64,000 bases of DNA, taken from contig JBBDMI010000005.1 of NCBI GenBank assembly GCA_040878395.1, forward strand, positions 80,851-144,850, in the 5' to 3' direction. Within the stretch, counting starts at the first letter, position 1, and each line of letters begins with the position of its first letter. A program made the translations under genes and the position numbers. Source of the DNA: Candidatus Dependentiae bacterium (GTDB taxonomy: Bacteria > Babelota > Babeliae > Babelales > Vermiphilaceae). Under the pieces are notes generated by a model. It was not told where the DNA came from. It worked only from the letters and a program-made list of their open reading frames with translations, and ran no database searches. This document shows, one piece after another, positions 24,573 through 37,600 of this stretch.

Positions 24573-27500
24573 AATCGACAGAGATTTGTTCCCACTCTTT
24601 TTCTCCATTATCTATCCAAAGGCTGTGCAGCAATTGGCGAGTTTGAGGGTCAAAGTTTAATAACAATCCTTGAAAATCATAATTTTTAATATTTTCAGCT
24701 GCTTGAATAAACTTTTGTTTAGTAAACGGCATATCTATTTTTTCAAGCAGATCCAAAAACAATGCCGCATTTATATAACCTTCAAGCGCAATTGAATCGA
24801 TAGGGACATTTGCATCTTGCGCATATTGGCGAAAATCTCGCACAATTGTAAGATTACTCGTTTCAGGATTAGGAACCACTTGAGTAACGACTAAATGCAA
24901 TCCTTTATCGGCAACAAACTTTTTAAAACTTTTTTTACCCATACTGCGATTTGCAAACAATAATGTATCAAAAAGCAGATCTGTGCCCAGCTCTTTGATG
25001 AGCATTTGCGCAACAACATCAGAACCGAAAAGTGACAATGCTTGCGGTTTGAAATCGGCAATCATTTTTACTTGTTCTTTCAGTTGAGAAATGTTTCGAT
25101 GATACGGTACCATTTTGAATTCTATAGTATCGTATTTTTGCAGCACCTCTTGTGCGCCCTTCACAAGATCTTTTCCAAATTGATCATCTTGATAAAAAAA
25201 TGCTACCCGTCGCAATGGTTCATCTCTTTTTAAGATATACTTTGCCAAAGCATGCCCTTCATCAACAAAAGATGCTCGCAGGAAAATAAGATTTTTTAAT
25301 CCGGCATCACGAAATGATCCGGTTATAGGGAAAATCGAAAGAATCTTCTCTTGCTTAATTAAATCAATATAAGCATCCAATGTTGAGGTGCCATGAGCAC
25401 TTAATAAAATATCAGTTTTATCCGTATTCAATAATGTATTAACATTTTGCAATGTTTTTTTTGGATTATATGCATCATCTAAATAAACCATTTGAATTTT
25501 CATACCATTGATGCCGCCGGTGCTATTTATTTTATTAATCGGACCTTCCATTCCTTGCTTGAGTAATTGACTAAAACCTTTGAATGTTTTGGAAAAATCT
25601 GTAATATTTCCTACCACCAACACGTTATCTTGTAATGCAATATCTTTGGTTTCAGGGGGCACTGACTGATTGTCCAATGATGACGATTTATCATCTTCCT
25701 TTGCAACCGGCTCTATATCATTTAAATCTTTTCTAATCCAATTATTATCACCCGTATTGAGCCAAATAGTTTGCATGAGTTGACGTTTCTTTGGATTAAA
25801 ATTAAAGATCAGACCCTTAAAGTTATAATCTTTAAATCCTTCATAAACATTCAAAAATGCTTGCTTAGTAAATGGACCATTTATTTTTGAAATTATTTCA
25901 AGAAACACTGCGCTATTTATATATCCTTCCAACGTTGCTAAATTCAAAGGAAGTTTATTTTTTATCATCTGCTCACGATATTCTTTGACTATATCAAGAT
26001 CACTGGTTTTCGGATTAGGAACCACTGAAGGATATATTGCTGTAATACCGATCTCTTTAAAATAATCATCTAAATTACTCAGCACCAGATCACCAAAAAT
26101 CGTTTTTCCAAAAAGATACGGTGCGCCCAATGCTCTTGTTATCGATTTTGTGGGGAAATCATTCGTCATAAATCCTATAGCATCCGGATTGAAATTCTTT
26201 ATTTCCTGCACATGCGTATTAAAATTAACGTCATGCCGTTCATGCGCCAGCGCTAAAAAGTCCGTAATTCCTGCTTGCTCCAATGCTTTTTTTGCACCGT
26301 CAAACAGTTCTTTGCCAAACAGATCATTTTGATAAACAAATGCAAAACGTTTAATGTCTTTATTTTTAATTATATAATCTGTCATTGCATAGCCCATATC
26401 AAAATTGGATGCTCGCCAATGCAGAAGGTATGGATATGCATCGGTATGGTATGAGCTAGTGTGTGGAAAAATTGAAAAAACTTTTTTATCTTTTACTAAA
26501 TCAATATAACCGGTTAATGTCGGTGTTCCCATAGTGGCAATCACGATATCTGTTTTGAAATCATTTAATAATGTCATTATGTTTTCGCGTGTTTTATCAC
26601 CATCATAAGCGTCATCAAGGGCAACAATCTGAAAACGCATCCCGTTAACACCTTCCTTATTGGCTTCATTAATTGGCACCATTAAACCACTTTTTAAGAA
26701 CTCAGACCAATCTTTCAATGTTTTTGAAAAATCCGATGAATTTCCAATGACCAATATACCATCTTGTAATGCAATTTCTTCTGTCTTAGGCAATGGTTGT
26801 TCGCTTAGCGACGGTGATTCCACCTCTTTTTCTGCAATCGATTCTTTACCATTTAAATCTCTTCTTATCCACTCATCACCACCGGTATTTAACCACAAAG
26901 TATTCATAAGCTGACGCGTATTTGGATTGAAATTTAATGTTAATCCTTTAAAGTCATAATCTTTAATGTTATTGACCGTTTTTAAAAACTTCTCTTTACT
27001 GAATAGTCCATCCATCTGACGTAATAATTCAATAAACACTATACCGTTCATGTACCCTTCTAACGTTGCAACATTAACCGGCAAACTGTTTCTTTTCATC
27101 AAGCGTCTATATTCCCGTACAAATGCAAGGTCACTTTCATGCGGATTAGGCACAACTGAAGGCAATACAAACTTTATTCCTCTTTTTTTTCCATACTCAT
27201 TCAGTAAGTTAATAAGTTCACTACCTACGAGCATCTTACCAAGAAGAAACTCCGCTCTAAGCTCTTTAATCAACAGCTCAGCCGGCAATGGATTGGTGAA
27301 AAAACCGATCCCATCAGGATCAAACTTTTTTATTTCTTGCGCTTGCAACCTAAAGTTAGCATCATGGCGCTCATGCGGTAGTGCTACATATTCAGTAATG
27401 CCGGCCTCTTTTAATGCAGATTGCGCTCCCCTGAGCATCTCCTTACCAAAAGAATCATCTTGATACAGAAAAGCAAAACGCTTTGATTCACTATTTTTAA

Positions 27501-30500
27501 GTGCATAGTTGGTTACTGCATAACCCATATCATAGTTCGATGCACGCAAATGCACTAAATAGGGAAGATCGGCATCACGAAATGAACTGGTATTAGGAAA
27601 AACAGAAAGCACTTTTTTATCTTTAACTAAATCCAGATAACCTTGCAATGTCGGTGTTCCCATAGCACCAAGAAGAATATCGGTTTTGAAATCGCTCAAC
27701 AGTTTATTTACATTTTCACGCGCTAATTTACCATCATAACCATCATCTAAAAATACAACGCGCAAACGCATCCCATTAATGCCGCCCCCTTGGTTAACCT
27801 TTCTAATTGGTAATAGCATTGCCTGTTTTAAATTCTCAGAATAACTTTTTAACGTTCTGGAAAAATCAGACGTATTTCCTAAAAATAATATACCATCTTG
27901 CAATGCCATTTCCGGTTGTTCACCAGCCTTTACCTTTGTTTCAATCGTAGGTTGAGCCTCAAGTTGTTGAACTTCTACTATTTCATCTTCTTTTATATCA
28001 GGTTGCACATCCTGTTCCGGTTCTTTTGATGGCTCTGGGATGTTATTTTGCACCTTTTCCCATTCATCTTGGCCAAAATCAATCCATGAGTGATGAGAAA
28101 GCACCCGCGTCTTAGGATCAAAGGTCAATGATATTCCTTTAAAATCAAGATCCTTTATCTGTTCAGCTACTTTTATTATTTTTTCAGTGGTAATCGGACC
28201 TTCCACTTGCTTAATTAAATAAGCCAAAAGTGAAATATTAATGTAACCTTCAAAAGCATTCGGATCTAAAGAAACGCCTGCTTTATCGGCAGCCTCTCTG
28301 AACTCTCTTGCAATTTGTACATTACTTGTTTTAGGATTAGGCACTAAATTTGGAATGATCATTTTCAGGCCTTTACTTCTCAAGAAATTTTGTAACAAAT
28401 CACCGGTCATCCAAGAAAGTCCATAAAGGATTTTTTGTGATACTTTTCTTAAATCCATTCGTTTGATAAGCTCTTCAGCAGAAATCGACGGACCAAAGAA
28501 TCCAATCACATCAGGATCAAATGCTTCAATCTTATTAGCCTGTTCACCAAAATCTACATTATTACGCTCAAAAGAAACATCTAAAATATCAGTGACTCCT
28601 TTCTCTTTCAGCACCTTTCTTACTGCCTGTGCCGGCACAATACCGAAAGTGTCATTTTGATAAAATAATGCAACTTTTTTCGGACTATATCTCTCCACAA
28701 TTTTTTTTGTTATCTCTGAAACATTACGATCATATGAAGATCGATAATGAATCATATACTTAAATGTAGGATTTCTAAATGTACTTGAACCGGTAAAAGG
28801 AAAAATAGCTGCAACTTCTCCTGTTTTAACCAAATCGACATATGCTTCCAGTGTTGGTGTACCAACTGAGGCAACCAAAAGATTGGTACCAACATCATTT
28901 AAAAATACCTTTACATTATTCAATGCACGTTTGGGAACATAACCATCATCTAAATATGACATACGCAATTTAACACCATTAATACCCCCTTGTGCAGCTA
29001 TTTCATTAAGCTTTAAATCCATGCCTCTTCTTAACGCATCTGACATGTGCTTAAGCCCCTTACTAAAGTCCGAAGTATTAGCTAAAACCAGTACACCATT
29101 TTGTACTAACCTATCAGACGCAACCCCTACTTGTTCTTCAATTTTTTGTTCCGATGTTGTTTGATCATCAATCTTTTCTTGTTTTATCCATTGTCCTTCC
29201 CCGGTGTCTATCCAGATAGTATTAAATAGCTGACCTGTCTTTGGATTAAAGTTTAACCTTAAACCTTTAAAGTCATAATCTTTGACACTATGCACTTGAT
29301 CTATAAAACGTTCTTTGGTAAACGGCATTTCCATCTTTTTAAATATATCTAAAAACACCGATGACGTTATATATCCTTCTAATGTGGAATCATTCAGAGG
29401 AAAACCTGCGCGCTTCATACGCGCTCTATACTCTTTGACAATGGGCATATCAGCTGTTTTTGGATTCGGCCATACATGTGCAGATGTTACGGTTTTGCCT
29501 TTTTTTTGTATAAATGTTTTAAATTGTTCTATACCGTGAAACTCATTGGTAAACAACATGACATTAAGCAACCATTTAATATCAAATCTATTAAGCAGCT
29601 TTTCTGAAGAAAATGGAACACTCAACAAGCCGAGCGCATCAGGATTAAACTGCCTAATATCATTCGCTTGCTTTTCAAGATTCGGTTTATGCGCATCATA
29701 AGGTACCGCTAAATACTCCTTTATTCCTGCTTTTTTTAATGCTTTCAATGCACCATTTAAATTATCTTTTCCAAATTGATCATCTTGATAGAAAAAAGCA
29801 AACTTCTTTGCTCCTTTATTTTTAATCATAAATGTGGTTACCGCATTTCCAACATCAACATACGAAGCTCGCAATCTAATAAAATAAGGCAAAACCATAT
29901 TATGAAAAGCGCCGGTAAAAGGAAAAATTGAAAGAATTTTTTTCTCTTTTATCAAATCTAAATATGAAGTTAACGTTGGCGTTCCTTGCGCGCCTAATAT
30001 GATATCTGTTTTATACACATCAAGGAATTGCTCTACAAGCGCTCGTGCTTTTTTAGAACTATATTGATCATCAAGTGACACCATACGAATTTTTAAACCA
30101 TGAGCGCCTCCTTCATCATTAAAATCATTAATCACCAATAACATTGCGTTACGAAACGGCACACCGAGATCTTTGAGCGATTTACTTAAATCTTGCAGCG
30201 TCCCAACCACTAAAGTATTGCCCTGCAAAGCCATTTCTGTGCTTTTTGGTTCTTCTTTTTTTACTCGAACAATTTTTTCTTCTTCCAATAGCTCTTTTTT
30301 TAGCTCAACATCTGCTTGCTCAGATACCGTTTCCTGACAAAGCTTATCTAATCGTTCTTGCTCAAGTTCTGCAAGCTGAATGTTCTGTTTCAAATTGGCG
30401 ATCCGTTCTTCTTGATCGGCAGTGAACTCTTCTTTTCCCGTAGCAAGATTAAATTCTCGCGCTCGTATAAATCCTTTAAGACCACCTAATTGATGGCGAT

Positions 30501-31524
30501 ACAATGCAATCTTCCAATTGAAAAAAAATTTTCCTGTTGTCAAAACAGCCACTGCATCTTCGTAAAAATTAAACATTTGCTGAAATAGTTTCAATGGGCT
30601 AGAAAAAAGCTGCCATGTGTGTATACCATCCTCTTGCGCATAGGTCAAACTCTGAATTTCATAAGGGTACTCCTTAACCGCATGACCAATAATACGAGCC
30701 TTTATCTTTACTTTTTCATCCGAAACTGGAATATCCTTAATCTTCTTGCTCTCTGTAACTTTTTGATTAAAAAAGAAATTCCATTTTTCTTCTGTTAATA
30801 ATGGATGATCTTTAAAAAAAGAAATACGTACCACATCATTTTCTGTTGAAATTAAATACAAAGCAAGTGGAAAGGTATTGAAAAAGGTATCGATCTCTTT
30901 TGAAAAAGAGATCTCATTTTCATGGCCAATACGATTAATCAACTCATCTTTAAAATTACTCTTTCGCCATCTATCGACTTGTTCAAATGCTCCTTTAATG
31001 ATAAACATTTGATCCGGATTCTTTTCAAGCAAGCTCAATAAAACAGACAATGTTTCTAACTGATATGGTGCATAATTTAATATATTTCCATTAAATACTA
31101 CATTGAATCTAGGCTTAATAATACGCAAATTATCATTAATCACACCTTGTTCACGCATTTCTTCTAACGATCGAATCAACGAATGAAAAGCACCGTGTAA
31201 AGGGCCCCAAATATACCACTTTGTCTCTACGTCAATATAAAATTTCTGAACAAAATCACCATAAAAACCTTTAAGTTCACGATCTTTTGCCAAACGTTTT
31301 AATCTTTTTTGCAATTCAGAAAATAATTTAGATTCTTCCCGAGAGCTCAGTGATTTATATAACTTGTTATACTGCGGTTTATAAGGATCTATATATTCAT
31401 TTTCCGGTGCCTCCGGCAATTGATGTGCATAAGCAATCAATTCAGACAATGTATCGAATGATCCAAATGCAAAAAACGGAATCAAACAAGATACTAAAAC
31501 AATGGTATGTAACAATCGACGCAT
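24571..31524 (-). CDS. Giant exported protein: PPP-like domain plus five tandem PBP modules
   Basis: 2317 residues. A signal peptide (LHTIVLVSCLIPFFAFGS) is followed by the most degraded PPP-like domain of the family: GPLHG at 107-111 (metal Asp lost), GNILN for GDxxDR, and KGAFE for RGNHE. After a coiled coil at about 385-425 come five type-I PBP modules beginning near residues 433, 808, 1208, 1586 and 1963. Each opens with a variant of LQDGxLVxGNxxDFSK, continues with YLDDGY, GTPTL, FYQNDxFG and VVPNPxTS, and closes with YDFKGLxLNFNPxTRQL and a Trp-rich end. Acidic linkers of about 30-50 residues join them. The modules resemble LivJ-type amino-acid receptors, yet no ABC permease is encoded here. 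A separate promoter lies in the 105-bp gap upstream, so expression may be independent of the channel operon. Confidence 0.8.
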   Translation of the reverse strand: MRRLLHTIVLVSCLIPFFAFGSFDTLSELIAYAHQLPEAPENEYIDPYKPQYNKLYKSLSSREESKLFSELQKRLKRLAKDRELKGFYGDFVQKFYIDVETKWYIWGPLHGAFHSLIRSLEEMREQGVINDNLRIIKPRFNVVFNGNILNYAPYQLETLSVLLSLLEKNPDQMFIIKGAFEQVDRWRKSNFKDELINRIGHENEISFSKEIDTFFNTFPLALYLISTENDVVRISFFKDHPLLTEEKWNFFFNQKVTESKKIKDIPVSDEKVKIKARIIGHAVKEYPYEIQSLTYAQEDGIHTWQLFSSPLKLFQQMFNFYEDAVAVLTTGKFFFNWKIALYRHQLGGLKGFIRAREFNLATGKEEFTADQEERIANLKQNIQLAELEQERLDKLCQETVSEQADVELKKELLEEEKIVRVKKEEPKSTEMALQGNTLVVGTLQDLSKSLKDLGVPFRNAMLLVINDFNDEGGAHGLKIRMVSLDDQYSSKKARALVEQFLDVYKTDIILGAQGTPTLTSYLDLIKEKKILSIFPFTGAFHNMVLPYFIRLRASYVDVGNAVTTFMIKNKGAKKFAFFYQDDQFGKDNLNGALKALKKAGIKEYLAVPYDAHKPNLEKQANDIRQFNPDALGLLSVPFSSEKLLNRFDIKWLLNVMLFTNEFHGIEQFKTFIQKKGKTVTSAHVWPNPKTADMPIVKEYRARMKRAGFPLNDSTLEGYITSSVFLDIFKKMEMPFTKERFIDQVHSVKDYDFKGLRLNFNPKTGQLFNTIWIDTGEGQWIKQEKIDDQTTSEQKIEEQVGVASDRLVQNGVLVLANTSDFSKGLKHMSDALRRGMDLKLNEIAAQGGINGVKLRMSYLDDGYVPKRALNNVKVFLNDVGTNLLVASVGTPTLEAYVDLVKTGEVAAIFPFTGSSTFRNPTFKYMIHYRSSYDRNVSEITKKIVERYSPKKVALFYQNDTFGIVPAQAVRKVLKEKGVTDILDVSFERNNVDFGEQANKIEAFDPDVIGFFGPSISAEELIKRMDLRKVSQKILYGLSWMTGDLLQNFLRSKGLKMIIPNLVPNPKTSNVQIAREFREAADKAGVSLDPNAFEGYINISLLAYLIKQVEGPITTEKIIKVAEQIKDLDFKGISLTFDPKTRVLSHHSWIDFGQDEWEKVQNNIPEPSKEPEQDVQPDIKEDEIVEVQQLEAQPTIETKVKAGEQPEMALQDGILFLGNTSDFSRTLKSYSENLKQAMLLPIRKVNQGGGINGMRLRVVFLDDGYDGKLARENVNKLLSDFKTDILLGAMGTPTLQGYLDLVKDKKVLSVFPNTSSFRDADLPYLVHLRASNYDMGYAVTNYALKNSESKRFAFLYQDDSFGKEMLRGAQSALKEAGITEYVALPHERHDANFRLQAQEIKKFDPDGIGFFTNPLPAELLIKELRAEFLLGKMLVGSELINLLNEYGKKRGIKFVLPSVVPNPHESDLAFVREYRRLMKRNSLPVNVATLEGYMNGIVFIELLRQMDGLFSKEKFLKTVNNIKDYDFKGLTLNFNPNTRQLMNTLWLNTGGDEWIRRDLNGKESIAEKEVESPSLSEQPLPKTEEIALQDGILVIGNSSDFSKTLKDWSEFLKSGLMVPINEANKEGVNGMRFQIVALDDAYDGDKTRENIMTLLNDFKTDIVIATMGTPTLTGYIDLVKDKKVFSIFPHTSSYHTDAYPYLLHWRASNFDMGYAMTDYIIKNKDIKRFAFVYQNDLFGKELFDGAKKALEQAGITDFLALAHERHDVNFNTHVQEIKNFNPDAIGFMTNDFPTKSITRALGAPYLFGKTIFGDLVLSNLDDYFKEIGITAIYPSVVPNPKTSDLDIVKEYREQMIKNKLPLNLATLEGYINSAVFLEIISKINGPFTKQAFLNVYEGFKDYNFKGLIFNFNPKKRQLMQTIWLNTGDNNWIRKDLNDIEPVAKEDDKSSSLDNQSVPPETKDIALQDNVLVVGNITDFSKTFKGFSQLLKQGMEGPINKINSTGGINGMKIQMVYLDDAYNPKKTLQNVNTLLNTDKTDILLSAHGTSTLDAYIDLIKQEKILSIFPITGSFRDAGLKNLIFLRASFVDEGHALAKYILKRDEPLRRVAFFYQDDQFGKDLVKGAQEVLQKYDTIEFKMVPYHRNISQLKEQVKMIADFKPQALSLFGSDVVAQMLIKELGTDLLFDTLLFANRSMGKKSFKKFVADKGLHLVVTQVVPNPETSNLTIVRDFRQYAQDANVPIDSIALEGYINAALFLDLLEKIDMPFTKQKFIQAAENIKNYDFQGLLLNFDPQTRQLLHSLWIDNGEKEWEQISVD

Positions 31525-31573
31525 AATAGATCCACCGTGTGCATTTTAACAAACTGTAACAATACAAAGGTAA

Positions 31574-31602
31574 TTTAAACGCAAAAGAGCAATGCTTAGC
31601 AA
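31574..31602 (-). promoter_or_regulatory. Putative promoter of the 2317-aa gene
   Basis: Minus-strand TTGCTA (31602-31597), a 17-base spacer, then TTTAAA (31579-31574) continuing as TTTAAATTAC. It matches the two cassette promoters in both boxes and spacing although the surrounding sequence has diverged. Confidence 0.55.
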
Positions 31603-31629
31603 TAGTTTTCTTTTATCTTTTTACAACTT

Positions 31630-34600
31630 TTAACGATTCAACTTCAACTCAATCCACGGTGATCCATCACCTTTGGATAACCAAACTTGCGTAGCAAGCT
31701 CCCGTGTTTGATCATTAAAGTTTAGCTGTAGTCCTTTAAAATCAACATTTTTTATATTTTGCGCCGTCTGTATAATGTTATAAACTGAAATTTCACCTTT
31801 TATATTCTCTATAATATAAACAATTAAAGCAGCATTAATATAAGCTACAAAAGCGGCCGTATCAATAGGAATATTAGCTTTTTTTGCATCCCTTCTAAAC
31901 TCCTTAACTATTTCAATATCACTTGTATGAGGATCAGGAACAACGCTCGTAAGAAAGAGATGCAATCCCTTCTGTTTTAAAAATTTCTGAAAACTTTCTT
32001 CCCACAGAGTCGATACACTGTAGACTTTTTTATCAGAAAGGAATGCTACCCCAAGGATGCGTATTAACTCTTTTGCTGCAGTAGGTGTCACTACTAAAGC
32101 AATTGCATCAGGACTAAATGCTTTAATCTGCTCTACATGCCTAAGAAAAGCAACATCATTTCGATTATAAGGAATTTCTAAATGTTTCACCGAACTATTT
32201 TCTTTCAATATATTCAATATGGCATCTTTGGGTGGAATACCAAAATCATCATTTTGATAAAAGACTACAAGTTTTTGTACCTGTTGCTCTTTGATCATAT
32301 ACTCAGTCGTTGCGATAACTTCTTGCGCAAATGATGCTCTAAAATGAATCAAATGCGTTAAGTCCGGATCGCGAATACCCGCTGTCGGGAAAAAGACTAA
32401 AACTTTTCCTTCCTTGACCAAATCAAGATAACCGGTCAATGTAGGCGTTCCTAAAGGACTCAAAATGAGCTGCGTTTTAATCTCACTCAAAAATTTTTCA
32501 ATATTATCACGCGCAAGTCTTGGTACATATTCATCATCCAAAAATATAGCCTGAAATTGTCTACCTTTAATACCACCCTGCCCATTCAACCGGTTAAAGA
32601 ACATGTTAGTGCCACCCTTTATAGCCATACCTAAATCTTTTACTCCCTTGCTCAAATCAAGTGTTGATCCAAATAATATTTTATCAGCACTTACACCCAA
32701 TGCAGGTTTATCATCTTTCGGCATTTCAACTTTTTTTATATCTTTGGGCTTTTCAATTTTTGGCACTTCAACTTGTATATCTTTGGACTCTTCAATTTTT
32801 GGCACTTCAACTTGCATATCTTTGGGCTCTTCAACTTGTATATCTTCTTCATCAGATTTTTCTTCCGGTTTAACTTCAACCTTAGTCCAGGGCGAGCCAT
32901 CTCCTTTTGATAACCACATATGATATGACAGCTCACGAGTTTGCGGATTAAAGTTCAACTTCAACCCTTTAAAGTCTTCGTCTTTAATGCTTTCTGCAAC
33001 CTTAATAATTTTCTCTTTCGTTAACTGGCCGTCAACTTTTGAAAGTAAATACTCCGCTAAAAAGGCGTTGATATATGCTTCAAAACCAACCGTGTCGATT
33101 GACATACTCTCTTTTTTTGCAGCCTCACGAAACTCTTGAGCAATCTCAATATTGCTTCTTTCAGGATCAGGAACAACATTAGGCACATAAGTCTTTAACC
33201 CTTTGGATTTAATAAAGCTCTGAAACGGCACCTCTCCTAAATCAGAGTTTCCATATATTCTTTTGCCGGTAAGACCTTTTACTCCAATCTGCCTAATCAG
33301 ACCTTGTGACGCAACAGCAGTCGAAAGAAACGCAATAGTATCCGGCTTATACGCTTTGATCTGCTTTACTTGTTCATTAAAACTTAAATTATTACGACTA
33401 TAAGGGAGCTCTAGAACTTCTGAAACATTATTCTTCTTCAAAGCTATACGTGCGGCTTTCAAAAGATCTTTACCAAAAGCATCATCCTGATAAAACAACA
33501 CAAACCTTCCTGCACCCTGATCTATCATATACTGTGTCGCAGCTTTTATCTCTTGTGCATAAGAAATGCGGAAATTAATAACATTTTTAAGTTGAGGATG
33601 TCTACATATTCCCGATCCCATAAGTGGAAACAGAACAAGCAACGTCCCGTTTTTTACTAGATCTAAATAGGCTTCTAGCGTAGGCGTCCCAGGCGAGCTT
33701 AGAATAAGATCTGTTTGATCTTTATTCAAAAGCATATCTATGTTTGCACGTGCTTTGATTGGCTCATAATCATCATTTAAAAAAAGCATCTCAAGCTGCT
33801 TGCCATCAATGCCACCACGTTGATTGATCTGTTCGGCAACAATCTTTAATGATTGCTGTATAGCTTTACCTTGATTTTTTGCCCCTTTTTCCAAATCCAT
33901 CGTTGAGCCGAATATGATCTTATCCTTATGAACCGCAAGGAGTGGTTTTTTGTTTGCAATAGCAGCCTGTTCTGCTTGTTCAGGAGTAACAACAGACGGC
34001 AACTCCTTACTTTCTGAAACTTCTGTTTCATATTTTTCTTCAACCTTTTTATCAGTTGGAGTTACTTCAGCAACTTCCTGTTTATCAACCTTCGCTTCAA
34101 TCTCTTCCGGTTCAACAGCCACTTCTGTCCACGGTGACCCATCACCTTTTGATATCCATATTTGAGATGAAAGCTCACGCGTATTATCATTAAAGTTTAA
34201 CTTTAAACCTTTAAAGTCAACATCTTTAATGCTTTCAGCAGCTTTAATAATCGCATCAATTGAAATATCACCCTCAATTTGGTCTATAATATACGCAATC
34301 AAAGCAGTATTTATATAGGCCTCAAATGCAAAGCCGGTAATTGGAGCATCATTTTTTTGGGCATCTTTTCTAAACTCTTGAGCAATAGGTATATCGCTGG
34401 TGGCCGGATCAGGAACAGTATTAGGAATAAGTACTGTTATACCTTTTTCCTTCAGAAAATCTTGAAAACTATTTTCACTTAAGTCTGAAGTTCCATACAA
34501 ATGTTTATCCGAAAGAAAAGTCACTCCCATTTGACGCATCAACTCTTGAGTTGCAATTGGCGTCGAAATAAATGCAATAGTATCAGGTTTAAACTCCAAT

Positions 34601-37600
34601 ATTGTTTTTACATGCTTTTTAAACATCACATCATTACGATTATAAGGAACTTCAAGAACATCGCTGATATTGTTTTTTTCTAATACTTTTCTGGCAGCTT
34701 CTTTGGTCTGCAAACCAAAATCATCATTTTGATAAAATAGAACCACTTTTTTTGCATTATATTTTTTTATCATATAATCGGTTGTTGCTTTAATTTCTTG
34801 AGAATATGAAACCCTAAAATTAATAATATGTGTTAATTCCGGATCTCTAAATAAAGCGGTTCCTGTTGGGGTAAACAACACTAAAATTTTACCCTCTTTT
34901 ACTAAATTAAGATAAGCAACAAGCGTTGGCGTTCCCAAAGAATTCAGCGTTAAATCAGTTTTTATCTCATGCAAAAATGTATTTATATTTTTTTGAGCAA
35001 GACCTGGCGTATATTCATCATCTAAAAACACAACCTGAAATCTTTTTCCTTTAACACCACCCTGCTCATTAATTCTGCTAAGTCGTGCTTCTGTGCCCAA
35101 TCTTACTGCACGTCCAATCTTTTTTATTCCTTTACTCAAATCAAGTGTTGACCCAAATACAATAACATCTTCTTTTACACCTAAAGCTTCACGCGAACCG
35201 ACTGAATCTTTTTCTTTCTCTTTAGGCCCGATCTCTTTTTTTGCTTCCTCTTCCGACACCTGCTCAATACGCTCTAACTCAATTTTTTTCCAAGGCGTAC
35301 CATCATCGGTATTAATCCAAATGTTATTAGATAACGTACGAGTTTGCGGATCGAAAGTAAGTAAAATACCTTTAAAGTCAAAATTCTGCAATCCCTCTGC
35401 CATTTTTATTATTTTTTCTTTGGTTATTTCACCTTCAACTTGATCTAATAAATACCCGGTCAATGCGGTATAAAGATAAGCTTCGAACACTGCCTGATCA
35501 ACTTTCACCGCCTTATTTTTAGTAGCTTGTCTAAACTCTTGAGCAAGTGGTATATCACTTTTCTGAGCATCAGGCACTATATTTGGCAAAATAAAATGTA
35601 AACCTTTTTCTTTTACAAACCTTTTAAAGCTTTTTTCTTCTAATGCAGCAAGTCCAAACAGTTTTTTACCTACAAGCTCTGTAACGCCAATTTGGCGAAT
35701 TAATCCCTGAGCAGAAATAGGAGGACCAATAAAGGCAAAAGCATCCGCATTAAAATCTTTTATTTTTTGTAGTTTTGATGAAAAATCAAGATCATTTTCT
35801 ACATAAGAAATCGCTAGAACATCACTTATATCAAAATTTTCTTTTAACACTTTTTTTATAGCATCAGGCGGTTCAGTACCAATACTTTCTTGATAAAATA
35901 AAACAAATCTTCGAGCTTCATAGTTCTGAGCAATATATTTTGCGACTTCTGCCATCGCTTGAGCATATGAAGGCCTATAATGAATAATATTAGTCAAATC
36001 AGGCTTACGATATGCACTTGCACCGGTATATGGAAACAGTGCCAATACTTCCTGCTTTTTAATCAAATCAAGATAACCATTTAATGTTGGCGTCCCTAAA
36101 CAAAGCAGCAATAGGTCAGTCTTAATCTCTTTAATAAATGTCTCAACATTTGAAAGCGCCTTTTGCGGAGAATATTCATCATCTAAATAAATCATTTGCA
36201 ATATTTTTCCCTTAATACCGCCCTCTTTATTTATCTGATCAACTTTCAGCTGAATACCACTCTTTAAACTTTCTGCAAAAGCTTTTAACCCTTTTGAAAA
36301 ATCAGACGTATTACCCAAAACAATCGCATCACTACGAACCGCTATAGAAGGTTTTTTATCTGACTCTGAAAAAACAGAATCACCCGGCACGGAATCATCC
36401 GGCACGGAACTATCCGGCACATCTTCTGTCTCAGGAACTTCTACTTGTATTGAAATCCACTCTGATCCATCGCCCGGATTTATCCATAATGAATTCTCAA
36501 GCACTCTTGTTTGTGGATTAAAGTTCAGCTTAAATCCTTTAAAGTCAACATTTTTCGTATTCTCAGCTGCTTTAATAATATTTTCTTTATTTATTGGCCC
36601 ATCAATCTGTTTGAGTAAATAGAAAAAAATCTGTGCATCAACATATGCTTCCAATGAACTGTTACTTACTTCCAAATTATTATTTTTTGCAAATGTTCTG
36701 AACTCTTTCATCAACGGCAGATCACTTTTTCGCGGACTGGGCCACACACTTGAATGCGTGAATGTTAAACCTTTGCTTTTAACAAAATCTTGAACTTCAG
36801 CCTCACCCATATCAGATATGCCAAGCAAACGTCTTTGTGATAAAAAGTTTGTGCCCAATTCTTTAATAAAAGACAATCCTGCAATTGGGACACTTGCAAA
36901 AATAATAACATCAGGATCCTCGTTGACTATTACCTCTTTTTGTTCAGAAAAACCAACTTGATTACGACTATAAGGCAGCTCAACCATTGCGTCGGTTGTA
37001 TATTTTTTAATCGCCTCTTTTGCCCCATTTAAAACATCTTTACCGAAGTCATCATTTTGATAAAAAACAGCCACTTTTTTAGGTTTATTCTCCTTAAACA
37101 CATAATCTATTAAAGCTTTTCCCTGTTCAAAATAAGATACCGTAGCATTAATAATGTATTTTAAATCCGGCTGCCGAAAAATACTTGACTGTGCTGTCGG
37201 AAATAAAGCAAGAATTTTACCATCTTTAATGAGATCCAAACTTGCCTTAAGCGTCGGTGTGCCTGCGGGTAAAAAGATGATATCGGTTTTTATATCATTG
37301 AGAAGCTTGAGCATGTTTTGACGCGCACGCTTTGGTTCATAATGATCATCAAGAATCACATTTCTAAACTCCAGACCATGCACACCTCCTTCCTCATTTA
37401 CATCATTAAATGCCGCGACTAAACTTGATTTGTAGTTATTCCCTGCATCTTTAAACCCTTTTGAAAGATCCAGCGTAGAACCCAGAACAAGCACGCCATC
37501 TTGAACTGCAATATCATCATTTTTTGCTGCTGTTTTTTCTTTTTTTTGCTCTTTTCCGCCCTCTTTGCACTCATCTTCCATTTTTTTTAAAACATCTTTT

